Positions 9,606-17,837 of a stretch of DNA of 64,000 nucleotides are shown piece by piece (positions within the stretch are counted from its first letter, which is position 1; every line of letters starts with the position of its first letter). This DNA comes from Lachnospiraceae bacterium (GTDB lineage Bacteria; Bacillota; Clostridia; Lachnospirales; Lachnospiraceae), in contig SVEE01000005.1 in assembly GCA_015057525.1 (NCBI GenBank), positions 1 through 64,000 on the forward strand. Direction: 5' to 3'. A model generated the notes under the pieces. That model ran no database searches, was not told the origin of the DNA, and saw only the letters and a program-made list of their open reading frames with translations. The position numbers were made by a program, and so were the translations under genes.

Positions 9606-11474
9606 CTAATTAGTAATAATTTCTAGACCAACTATATGTCTTTGTATTCTAACGATGTCTAAAACCGATATTTTACCATCCTGATTTAAATCTCCTACAG
9701 CCATTATATTTTCATCTGAAGCATCAAGTCCAACTATAATACGCTGTAGCTTAACAATATCCAATACATTTATCTTACCATCACCATTAAGGTCTCCTAC
9801 AGACGAAACGGTAGGTGTTGTATCTGTTGTTGTATCAGAGGCTGTGCCTCTTACTACAGTAAGAGTATATGTTCTTACATTACCACTTTGAGCAGTAACA
9901 TTAATCGTTATTTTGTTTGTTCCTAGCGCTAGGCTAATAGAACCAGTACCTGAAATCTTGGCATAACTATTAACAGTTGAAGCTGATACAACTATTCTAT
10001 CTACAGATTCAGGTATAATAAGTGAATATTCCGTTGTGTTATTTATGCTAAATGAAGGTGTAAGAGAATATCCATCTACAGTAAGGCTACTCAACCAATT
10101 ATTGGGGTTTCCAGAATCCGCAGGCTTAGAGCATGCAGTATCAGGCATGTTGTTATATACTGGAATTTCGAAAACCATGGAGGAACCAAGTAAATTATTT
10201 TTCTTGTATGCATCATAGTTTGTAAGACATTCTGAAGCAGGTGCCTGCACATTACTCATGTACTGGTGACTAAACAGACATGACTGATTAGTTACATTGA
10301 ACTTCTGCGTATAAAGTGTATTTTGTCCAACAGAAATATATGATGTTCCTAAAAACTGAGCACCACCAATTATTGATTTAGATACTGAATTCCATGGTCT
10401 TCCGTAAGAACCTGACTTAGACGCCCAATCAAGACCTTTCAATACCGCTGAACCATCAGCAGAATCATAGGCACCTATATTATAATAATTATATATTCCA
10501 GGATACTGAGCACTTGAACCATTAGCTGCAATACCTGCTGTTGCTCCCATTTCTATTCTGATTCTTGATGCAATGTGATATGGACTTACTCCACTTTGGG
10601 CAGCAGCATCCATAATTATCTGAGCATATGTCTTTGTTTCCCCCTGTGGTACAGTATTGGACATAAATGTCCCTTGAAGAATCGCTTCAACACCAAGTTC
10701 ATTTTGCACGCCCTGCTGATAAGATAAGCTCTCAAATACAAATATATAATTCTCATAAAGATATGTTCTTGGGTCAAGATAATATGTAACTAATTCATCT
10801 GACGCTGCAAACCATGTGGAACCATCATATGGACTCCACTTATCTGTAGCACAATTATAACCTACAGATGTAGAACGCCAGTTGTAATGAGGATAACTAC
10901 TTGAAGTACCAACAAGATTTTTCACCTGACCAGTTTTATTACATTCATTATCAAGAAGTGTCTTCCACTCTATTCCAGTCTGAACTGCTCTAAACTCCCA
11001 ATTAGGGTATTTCTCATGTATTGCTCTGAGCATAACCTTGTAGCTTTCTGGAAAGCCCTCTGCTGCCAATTTCGCTTCAAAGTCTGTATCACCTGAAGGT
11101 GTAGCAGGCGTTTCAGGTTGAACAGACGGTTGCTCTTCTGGCTGGGTTTCATTTATAACAACATACTGAGACGATACATAACCTGTATATCCTATACCGT
11201 TATAAGTCAAAGAAACCTGATACCAAGCAGAATTAGTAGTATCTAATATTGTAAGCTCATTTCCTCCATGTAAAAAAATAACATTTCCATTATTATCCTT
11301 TATGGGATTTCCCCCTGGCGTTTCTCTAAAATATACATAACTTGCATTATCTTTTATCTTTCCTGTAGTCGCCGCATAAGAATCCATATCATGGCAAACT
11401 GGATTGACCAATAAAAGCACCATAACAAACGCCATCACCATATATATTGTTTTAAACGTTCTTTTGTGACTCAT
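9606..11474 (-). CDS. Secreted N-acetylglucosaminidase with SH3b, cadherin-like and dockerin domains
   Basis: A 622-residue exported peptidoglycan hydrolase candidate. Domain order: signal peptide (cut near DSYA-A, about 35), SH3b wall-binding domain (about 38-110), linker, glucosaminidase domain (about 130-445; PNWEFRAVQTGIEWKTLL and ASRIRIEMGATAG, probably with the catalytic glutamate), cadherin-like beta-sandwich (about 462-548), and a C-terminal type I dockerin. The dockerin has two calcium-loop repeats, DLNGDGKINVLDIVKLQRII and DLNQDGKISVLDIVRIQRHI. The ATG has GGAG 7 nt upstream. The next gene encodes a membrane cohesin, which suggests in-operon cohesin-dockerin tethering. Confidence 0.9.
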   Translation of the reverse strand: MSHKRTFKTIYMVMAFVMVLLLVNPVCHDMDSYAATTGKIKDNASYVYFRETPGGNPIKDNNGNVIFLHGGNELTILDTTNSAWYQVSLTYNGIGYTGYVSSQYVVINETQPEEQPSVQPETPATPSGDTDFEAKLAAEGFPESYKVMLRAIHEKYPNWEFRAVQTGIEWKTLLDNECNKTGQVKNLVGTSSSYPHYNWRSTSVGYNCATDKWSPYDGSTWFAASDELVTYYLDPRTYLYENYIFVFESLSYQQGVQNELGVEAILQGTFMSNTVPQGETKTYAQIIMDAAAQSGVSPYHIASRIRIEMGATAGIAANGSSAQYPGIYNYYNIGAYDSADGSAVLKGLDWASKSGSYGRPWNSVSKSIIGGAQFLGTSYISVGQNTLYTQKFNVTNQSCLFSHQYMSNVQAPASECLTNYDAYKKNNLLGSSMVFEIPVYNNMPDTACSKPADSGNPNNWLSSLTVDGYSLTPSFSINNTTEYSLIIPESVDRIVVSASTVNSYAKISGTGSISLALGTNKITINVTAQSGNVRTYTLTVVRGTASDTTTDTTPTVSSVGDLNGDGKINVLDIVKLQRIIVGLDASDENIMAVGDLNQDGKISVLDIVRIQRHIVGLEIITN

Positions 11475-11595
11475 TCTAATACTCCATAAATTATGTAAAC
11501 TTAAACAAACTTATACATGTACAAGTATAACACAATATATTGTAGTTGCAAAGAAAAATATATACAAATCCCCCTATTTCTCATGTTTTTTTCAC

Positions 11596-11635
11596 AATAA
11601 AGAAGGATGGATTAAATAATCCATCCTTCTTTATT
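11596..11635 (-). terminator. Terminator of the leucine-rich-repeat gene
   Basis: A perfect 18-bp inverted repeat (AATAAAGAAGGATGGATT and its complement) with a 4-nt loop, 6 bp downstream of the LRR gene stop. Confidence 0.85.
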
Positions 11636-11641
11636 AATCTC

Positions 11642-13816
11642 CTAGTACAATGCAACTCCATTGCCCTGCATATAACAAAGTCTCCCTTCCCAGTCATATG
11701 TGTATGTATTAACCATAAGGGTTCCATCCGCATTAGCATATCCAAAGCCACCTGCTGCCCCTTCCCAAGGTGTTCCATCTGCACACATCACAGTATCTGA
11801 GAATTGGAACCAATTGTCTCGTTCTAATACACCATATGGGTTTGCATAATAAAGATTCTTTCCTTCTTTATCATAAGTAACAACATCTACATAAAGGTAA
11901 CCATTCACATCAAAGAAACAGTAATCATCTACTTTTTCACCTGCTATAGTCACTTTTATATTGGCAAAGTCGCTGAATACTTCATGACCGTTTTCATCAA
12001 AATATATTATATGCTCTCCATCCGGATGATATGTAAGTCTATCCATCATAGGAGAACCATCATACTGAAGATAATATGTGTATATACCATCACAGAAGAA
12101 TGCATCTGTTATGCGCACCCCATCTAATTCATAATAATATACTCCATTTGCATCTTTCTCAAATGTTCCACCATTTACAGTTATATTATAATATGGTACG
12201 ATCTTCGCTGCACTTATAACAAATGGGATATTATTATCCTTTGCATACTGTTCTAACGAACCACCTGCATATCCGTATATAGTCAACGCATCACTATATA
12301 AAAATGCATCTGCATCAATTTTTACCTCTGAGCGGAGAATCTCTAATTTCTCGAGTTCACCACAATAATGGAACGCATATCCGGCAATATACTCAACAGT
12401 ATCAGGTAATTTAACCTCTTTGAGGCTTACGCAGGTACTAAACGCCCAATCATATATTTCTGTAACAGTATCAGAAATTGTAACTTTTTCTAAATTAATG
12501 CAATCCTTAAATGCAGAACCACCAATTCTGGTTACACCTTCTTCTATTATGACTTCCTTAACAGCATTTTTATATTTGCTGTAAAGATTAATGTCATTAA
12601 AATAAATATTGTCAACACTTAAATCCCTGCAATCATCAAACATAGGGCCTGTTCCTGATATAGTAAGCTTACCTGTATTCTCAAATGTCCATGTCACATT
12701 TTCTCCAATCTTGCCTGTCTCGACAACACATGGAGTAAGAATTTTACCTTCACCCTCTAACTTATAGAACAAAATACCATTTTCATTTGCAAATGTCTGA
12801 GCTTTGCTTCCCTCATATCCCATAATTGTTACATTCTCACAATTTTTGAATACATGAGCACCAAATGAATGTACTGATGCCGGAATCATAATATTTTCAA
12901 GACTTGTACAATTCGAAAAAGCATCTAAATCAATACAATATACCTGATCAGGAATCACAATAGTCTTAAGCTTTATACATGCATTAAAGGCATTCACACC
13001 TATATACTGAATCGAATTTGATAAAACAACCTCCTCCAAATCCGAACAAATATAAAATGCATCGGCAGGAATTTCTGTAAGAACACCCGCAATATTTATA
13101 CTCTTCACATGAGACATGCAAAATGCTCCACGCTCAATTTTCTCTAAAGTTGATGGTAACACAAGTTCTGTATCTGTTGTGAAAGCTGCTCCAAATGCAT
13201 CCTCTCCAATCACCTTAAGCCCCTCATTAAATTGGATACCCTCAAGACTCTCACATCCCCAAAAAGCCTTTGTACCAATAGATTCAAGTGTAGAAGGTAA
13301 CTTTATATCTTTCAACACTACACAAGAACGGAAAACACTGTCTTCAATTGCTGTTATTCCCTCAGGAACAATAACTGACTCTAGGGCACAACCTTCAAAT
13401 GCAAAACCACCTATTGACTCTAATGACTCTGGGAAATTAATATTCTTTAAGCTACTGCAACGGTTAAATGCATATCCACCAATACTCTTAAGCGTTCCCG
13501 GCAAAGAAACTGTTGTAATATTTTCACAGAAATTAAACATATTACAAGCCACAGAAGTCACACCTTCATCAATAACAATGGTCTTAATAATATCTCGATA
13601 ATCATTAAATTCATCAATTAAATCAACATACATATCTCCTGAACCGTAAATATGTAGATTACCCTCAGCATCTAATTCCCAATATACGTTTTCACCACAC
13701 TGACCACTTGCCATAGTTGCCGCCTTGGTATCTGTCACTACGAGCGAAAATGCCATAAACATAGACACCATACCAAGTAAAGTGCTTTTAATTATATGCC
13801 TTACTTTTCTATTCAT
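11642..13816 (-). CDS. BspA-type leucine-rich repeat surface protein
   Basis: A secreted protein of about 724 aa with a signal peptide ending near TDTKA-A. It has two modules, each opening with a GENVxW...G...I.G.G strand segment (SGQCGENVYWE and GKIGENVTWTF), followed by LRR_5 repeats of the form F..C..L..I.LP..L..IG..AF. About ten repeats are in the first module and three in the second. The C-terminal 180 aa (YNITVNGGTFEK..., LYYANPYGVL, LCYMQGNGVALY) look like aromatic wall- or glycan-binding repeats. It is probably an adhesin or binding protein. The start is set at 13816 because GGGAGG precedes that ATG by 5 nt. It is transcribed alone. Confidence 0.88.
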   Translation of the reverse strand: MNRKVRHIIKSTLLGMVSMFMAFSLVVTDTKAATMASGQCGENVYWELDAEGNLHIYGSGDMYVDLIDEFNDYRDIIKTIVIDEGVTSVACNMFNFCENITTVSLPGTLKSIGGYAFNRCSSLKNINFPESLESIGGFAFEGCALESVIVPEGITAIEDSVFRSCVVLKDIKLPSTLESIGTKAFWGCESLEGIQFNEGLKVIGEDAFGAAFTTDTELVLPSTLEKIERGAFCMSHVKSINIAGVLTEIPADAFYICSDLEEVVLSNSIQYIGVNAFNACIKLKTIVIPDQVYCIDLDAFSNCTSLENIMIPASVHSFGAHVFKNCENVTIMGYEGSKAQTFANENGILFYKLEGEGKILTPCVVETGKIGENVTWTFENTGKLTISGTGPMFDDCRDLSVDNIYFNDINLYSKYKNAVKEVIIEEGVTRIGGSAFKDCINLEKVTISDTVTEIYDWAFSTCVSLKEVKLPDTVEYIAGYAFHYCGELEKLEILRSEVKIDADAFLYSDALTIYGYAGGSLEQYAKDNNIPFVISAAKIVPYYNITVNGGTFEKDANGVYYYELDGVRITDAFFCDGIYTYYLQYDGSPMMDRLTYHPDGEHIIYFDENGHEVFSDFANIKVTIAGEKVDDYCFFDVNGYLYVDVVTYDKEGKNLYYANPYGVLERDNWFQFSDTVMCADGTPWEGAAGGFGYANADGTLMVNTYTYDWEGRLCYMQGNGVALY

Positions 13817-13909
13817 ATTAACCTCCCAATATAACAAAAAAATAGTACATCAATCATAACATTTCTTTCATATAAAGTAAATCAATATATAACATTAAAA
13901 CATTTTAAC

Positions 13910-13942
13910 AAAAAAGCTTCCGAAGAAAATCCTCGAAAGCTT
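13910..13942 (-). terminator. Terminator after tRNA-Thr
   Basis: On the minus strand, AAGCTTTCGA pairs with TCGGAAGCTT and is followed by TTTTTTG, a standard intrinsic terminator immediately after the tRNA. Confidence 0.75.
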
Positions 13943-13948
13943 AAATCA

Positions 13949-14021
13949 AGCTGTTAACGGGAATCGAACCCGTGACCTCCTCACTACCAATGAGGTGCGC
14001 TACCGACTGTGCCATAACAGC
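13949..14021 (-). tRNA. tRNA-Thr (anticodon GGT)
   Basis: Read on the minus strand, the acceptor stem GCTGTTA pairs with TAACAGC and the anticodon arm is CCTCA-TTGGTAG-TGAGG, giving anticodon GGT. The T-arm ACGGG-TTCGATT-CCCGT is intact. The discriminator base is U, as in many threonine tRNAs. CCA is not encoded; TGATTT follows. Confidence 0.96.
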
Positions 14022-14096
14022 TTATATAAAATACAACCATGATGATAGTTGATTTATTTTCTCATGTCAAGAAAAGATTTTATTATATTTTTTTAG

Positions 14097-14693
14097 CTAT
14101 TTGCTTAATTTATTTCTTATTCTTTGTAAAGCATTATCTATAGACTTAGGTGTCTTATTTAACTTTAACGCTATATCAGCATATGACATACCATCCAAAA
14201 ACATTCCCAAAACTTTATTTTCTAATGGACTAAGCTCCGACTTAATTCTATTAATAAGTACAGATTGTTGTTCCTTAGCAATAATCATTTCTTCTGGATT
14301 AGACTCCTTTGTCTCTGCTTCTAAGTCATCAGCCAACACAGAACCATACTCATCTGATTCCGCATATATTGAAATATATGAATTAAGAGGTATATGTTTT
14401 TTTCTGTTTGAGGCACTGATAGCAGTCTTAATCTGTCTTCTAATACACAATGTTGCAAATGTGCTAAAGGCAGCTCCCTTGTCTGGCTCATAATCTCTTA
14501 TTGCCTTAAAGAGACCTATCATACCCTCTTGTGTTAAATCCTCTGTTTCAGCGCCTATAATATACACTGTTCTTATTTCTTTTTTGACAATGCCTCCATA
14601 TTTTTTCATCATAAATTCCATAGCGGCATCATCTTTGTCCGATATTAGTTCTATGATTTCATTGTCCGTAAGCTTATCGTAATCTACTCGCAT
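14097..14693 (-). CDS. sigH: RNA polymerase sigma factor SigH (sporulation / transition state)
   Basis: A sigma-70 family factor of about 198 aa. Region 2 contains TEDLTQEGMIGLFKAIRDYEPDKGAAFSTFA, typical of SigH. The C-terminal region 4 helix-turn-helix reads LDGMSYADIALKLNKTPKSIDNALQRIRNKL. SigH drives early sporulation and stationary-phase genes in spore formers. The track start at 14705 is a TTG. I prefer the ATG at 14693 (MRVDYDKL), with GGTGG just upstream. It follows rlmB in the cysS-mrnC-rlmB-sigH order conserved in clostridia and bacilli. Confidence 0.93.
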   Translation of the reverse strand: MRVDYDKLTDNEIIELISDKDDAAMEFMMKKYGGIVKKEIRTVYIIGAETEDLTQEGMIGLFKAIRDYEPDKGAAFSTFATLCIRRQIKTAISASNRKKHIPLNSYISIYAESDEYGSVLADDLEAETKESNPEEMIIAKEQQSVLINRIKSELSPLENKVLGMFLDGMSYADIALKLNKTPKSIDNALQRIRNKLSK

Positions 14694-14723
14694 TTTTCCA
14701 CCCAAGCAAAATAAATCCCCAAT

Positions 14724-15500
14724 TTATTTCTTCAATCTCTGTCTTACTACCTCGTAAGCAAGTACTCCCGCTGCAACAGATGCATTAAGAGAATCAATAT
14801 CACCCTTCATTGGTATTGATACAACATAGTCACATTTTTCTCTAACTAGTCTACTTACACCATTACCCTCATTGCCAATTACGAGACCTATTGAGCCTGT
14901 AAGATTACAATCGTACATGGTCTGACCACCCATATCTGCACAGGCAAACCACATTCCTCTTGCTTTTAATTCTTCTATTGTCTTGGAAATATTTGTAACC
15001 TTAGCAACTGGAGTATAATTAATCGCTCCCGCTGAAGCCTTAACAACAGTGGATGTGAGTCCTGCAGCTCTTCTCTTAGGGATAATCACACCGTGAGCAC
15101 CACACAAATTAGCAGTTCTAATAATAGCTCCAAGATTATGTGGGTCTTCTATCTCATCTAAAATAAACACAAATGGGTCTTCGCCTTTTTCCTGGGCTTT
15201 AGCAAATATATCTTCTACATCTGCGTATTCATATGCTGAACATATCGCTATAACACCCTGATGTTTCTTATCTCTAGACATTTGATCAAGCTTATCTTTG
15301 GACACAAAATTAACTATTACATCCTTTTTCTTAGCATCTCTCAAGATAGAGCTTATAACACCATCTCTTGCACCGTCCTGAATATAAAGCTTATCCACAG
15401 TTTTTCCTGAACGAAAAGCTTCAAGAACCGCATTTCTTCCCTCTATAAAATGGTCATTTTGTTCTTGTTCAAAATTATTATTTTCCATTTCAGACACCAT
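14724..15500 (-). CDS. rlmB: 23S rRNA (guanosine-2'-O)-methyltransferase RlmB (SpoU/TrmH family)
   Basis: A 258-residue rRNA methylase that modifies the 23S rRNA peptidyl-transferase region using SAM. It has the small N-terminal substrate-binding domain and the knotted SPOUT domain with all three motifs: LDEIEDPHNLGAIIRTANLCG, VIGNEGNGVSRLV and IPMKGDIDSLNASVAAGVLAYE. It lies about 38 bp downstream of mrnC. The ribosome site for either candidate ATG (15500 or 15488) is weak, so the exact start is uncertain. Confidence 0.95.
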   Translation of the reverse strand: MVSEMENNNFEQEQNDHFIEGRNAVLEAFRSGKTVDKLYIQDGARDGVISSILRDAKKKDVIVNFVSKDKLDQMSRDKKHQGVIAICSAYEYADVEDIFAKAQEKGEDPFVFILDEIEDPHNLGAIIRTANLCGAHGVIIPKRRAAGLTSTVVKASAGAINYTPVAKVTNISKTIEELKARGMWFACADMGGQTMYDCNLTGSIGLVIGNEGNGVSRLVREKCDYVVSIPMKGDIDSLNASVAAGVLAYEVVRQRLKK

Positions 15501-15538
15501 GACATAAAGTCATGCATTCCTTTCTACATATATAGTAT

Positions 15539-15970
15539 CTATGCCTCATATAACGCTATCATCCTATCAACAAACCCATTAAGTCGTTCATAGTCACCTT
15601 TAAGATATAAATACCCAAAAAGTGCTTCAAGACCTGTGGCCTTTCTATACTCGCCCATAGTAGCATTCTTGGCCTTAGAATGAGTTGTGGCATTTCTACC
15701 TCTCTTATAAATATCAAGTTCATCAGAAGCAAGCTCATTTATTATATAATCAACGAACTTAGCCTGATTAACAGCTTTAACAATAGCACTTACATCCTTA
15801 TGATACTTATATGTTTGTTTATTTACATTCTTAACGAAATGTGTCTTAACCATAAGGTCAAGCACACTATCTCCCACATAAGCAAGAGTGAGAGGTGAAT
15901 ATTGATATGCATTTATACTATTATCTTTATTCGCAGCATCTGCCTGCATATTATTTATGCTCTCTTCCAT
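15539..15970 (-). CDS. mrnC: Mini-ribonuclease 3 (23S rRNA maturation)
   Basis: A 143-residue RNase III-type nuclease lacking a dsRNA-binding domain. The catalytic signature [16 protein letters not shown] and the second acidic helix [19 protein letters not shown] are both present. Mini-III trims the ends of 23S rRNA precursor. Its start overlaps the end of cysS by 16 nt and it precedes rlmB, the classic Firmicutes arrangement. Confidence 0.96.
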   Translation of the reverse strand: MEESINNMQADAANKDNSINAYQYSPLTLAYVGDSVLDLMVKTHFVKNVNKQTYKYHKDVSAIVKAVNQAKFVDYIINELASDELDIYKRGRNATTHSKAKNATMGEYRKATGLEALFGYLYLKGDYERLNGFVDRMIALYEA

Positions 15971-17364
15971 CTTACGCCTTCTCTTGTATCCTCTAAGATA
16001 ATTCCCTTCTCTGTAAGGAGATTTCTTATTTCATCTGCACGTGCAAAATTCTTAGCTTTTCTTGCATCCTGTCTTTCCTGAATAAGATTCTCTATCTCCT
16101 CATCAAGTAAAACAGCCTCTTCCTTAACATTAATACCAAGGATATCACATAAAAGCTTAAGTGTATCATATGCTTTCTCAGCATATGCCTTTGTGCTTTC
16201 TCCTGCAACAATTGATGTGTTAACTAACTTAACAAGTTCAAACACTACAGAAATAGCATCTGCTGTGTTAAGGTCATCTTCCATTGCATCCTCATACTTC
16301 TTAACAAATGCATCAATAGCCAAAACATTTTCAGTTTCAGTTGCAGTCATATCTCCTTCCACACCTGCGGATACAGCCTCTTCAATTCTTGCGGCAGCAG
16401 TCTTTATTCTATCCAAGCCATTCTTTGAAGACTCGACTAACTCTGCTGAGAAATTGAGTGGACTTCTATAGTGTGCTGAAAGCATAAAGAATCTGATAAC
16501 CTGAAGGTCATACTTATCTCCAATTTCTCTAACTGTAAAGAAGTTACCCAGAGACTTAGACATCTTCTCATTATCAATCTTAAGGAATCCATTATGCATC
16601 CAGTATCTAGCAAATTCCTTATCGTTCGCAGCCTCACTCTGAGCTATTTCATTCTCATGGTGTGGGAAAATAAGATCCTCTCCACCAGCGTGAATATCAA
16701 TAACGTCACCAATATATTTTTTAGACATAACTGAACACTCAAGATGCCAGCCAGGTCTACCCTCACCCCAAGGTGATGGCCAAGATGGCTCGCCCTCTTT
16801 CTTTGGTTTCCAAAGAACGAAGTCAAGAGTATCCTCCTTTTCATCCTGTCCTGAAACAAGAAGCTCTCTGTTACCACCTCTTAAATCATCCAAGTTCTTC
16901 TTAGAAAGCTTACCATAATCAGAGAATTTTCTAGTTCTGAAATAAACTGTTCCATTAACCTCATACGCATAATCTTTCTCAATAAGAGTCTGAACCATGG
17001 CAATCATGTCGTCTATTTCTTCAGTTGCCTTTGGATGTGTAGTAGCTTCCTTTACATTAAGAGAAGCCATATCCTTCTTACACTCCTCGATAAATCTCTC
17101 AGAGATAACTGTAGACTCTACTCCCTCAGCTATTGCTTTCTTGATAATCTTGTCATCTACATCAGTAAAGTTAGATACATAGTTTACCTCGTACCCCTTG
17201 TACTCAAAGTATCTTCTAAGTGTATCAAAAACTATCATTGGTCTTGCATTACCAATGTGTATATAATCGTAAACTGTAGGACCACATACATAGATGCCTA
17301 CCTTGCCCTCATTTATAGGAGTAAATTCATCTTTCTTTCTAGTTAAAGTATTAAATATCTTCAT
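15955..17364 (-). CDS. cysS: Cysteinyl-tRNA synthetase
   Basis: A class I synthetase of 469 aa. The signatures are [21 protein letters not shown] (HIGH variant), the zinc-site histidines and cysteines around [10 protein letters not shown] and [13 protein letters not shown], and [10 protein letters not shown]. The C-terminal DALR-type helical region ends [12 protein letters not shown]. It is the first gene of cysS-mrnC-rlmB-sigH, with a good promoter upstream and no T-box seen. Confidence 0.98.
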   Translation of the reverse strand: MKIFNTLTRKKDEFTPINEGKVGIYVCGPTVYDYIHIGNARPMIVFDTLRRYFEYKGYEVNYVSNFTDVDDKIIKKAIAEGVESTVISERFIEECKKDMASLNVKEATTHPKATEEIDDMIAMVQTLIEKDYAYEVNGTVYFRTRKFSDYGKLSKKNLDDLRGGNRELLVSGQDEKEDTLDFVLWKPKKEGEPSWPSPWGEGRPGWHLECSVMSKKYIGDVIDIHAGGEDLIFPHHENEIAQSEAANDKEFARYWMHNGFLKIDNEKMSKSLGNFFTVREIGDKYDLQVIRFFMLSAHYRSPLNFSAELVESSKNGLDRIKTAAARIEEAVSAGVEGDMTATETENVLAIDAFVKKYEDAMEDDLNTADAISVVFELVKLVNTSIVAGESTKAYAEKAYDTLKLLCDILGINVKEEAVLLDEEIENLIQERQDARKAKNFARADEIRNLLTEKGIILEDTREGVRWKRA

Positions 17365-17452
17365 TATAAATCTCCTTGTACGTTTGAAACGTCATCCTTT
17401 CAAATATATAACTGTTAAATATAGCTATCCCACTATAAAATAACCTTATTAT

Positions 17453-17481
17453 AAGATATTCTAAACACGTTTCTTTGTCAA
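17453..17481 (-). promoter_or_regulatory. Promoter of the cysS operon
   Basis: On the minus strand, TTGACA (17476-17481) and TATCTT (17453-17458) are separated by 17 bp, about 90 bp upstream of the cysS ATG. The short leader leaves no room for a T-box riboswitch. Confidence 0.7.
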
Positions 17482-17510
17482 CCGAAACTTACAATATACA
17501 AGTAGTTCAT

Positions 17511-17636
17511 GGGTCTATACAAAATTTCTTATCATCCAGACCCAAAATTTTTCCAAATTTTATTATAATCCTTACCTTCATAACATGCTTGTGGGGACTC
17601 TGTGGGTCTGGAAAGAAACTTTTTCTCTATATACCC
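17511..17636. repeat. Dispersed 33-nt inverted unit, locus B (two facing copies)
   Basis: Unit B1 (17511-17543) starts GGGTCTATACAAAATTTCTT and ends ATCCAGACCC. Unit B2 (17604-17636) is the same type in the opposite orientation: GGGTCTGGAAAGAAACTTTT followed by CTCTATATACCC. Both are exactly 33 nt and are separated by 60 nt. The first 20 bases of B1 differ from those of the unit at 48409 by one base. Confidence 0.75.
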
Positions 17637-17743
17637 ACATTCTCCTTCGATAAACAATATTCCAAAACAACAAACTTCATTTCACATGAACAGTGCTTCA
17701 AAACAGCAATTTTTATCCCATACAACTGTTGTTGAAATTAAAC

Positions 17744-17773
17744 AAAAAAGAGCCTGCTTCGCAAGCAGGCTCC
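17744..17773 (-). terminator. Terminator of htpG
   Basis: Stem GAGCCTGCTT-GCG-AAGCAGGCTC followed by TTTTTT on the minus strand, 65 bp beyond the htpG stop. Confidence 0.88.
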
Positions 17774-17837
17774 TTGTTCAAACAAGCAAAATACTATAAA
17801 TAATTTAATATTTAAGTTTCACATTGCTAGATTCATC

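Larger units (their letters stand above)
17365..17837. other. 473-bp intergenic region between cysS and htpG
   Basis: No convincing gene is seen. It holds, from left to right, the cysS ribosome site and leader, the cysS promoter, two facing 33-nt repeat units (17511-17543 and 17604-17636) and the htpG terminator. The ORFs at 17475 and 17602 in the track cross these repeats and have no ribosome site, so they are not called. Confidence 0.75.

Noticed and set aside
17365-17481. Possible T-box riboswitch before cysS
   Set aside because: The promoter lies only about 90 bp from the ATG, and no T-box core sequence or terminator pair was seen.
17475-17799. Plus-strand ORFs of 86 and 65 aa between cysS and htpG
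   Set aside because: They run over the 33-nt repeat units and the htpG terminator and lack ribosome sites.
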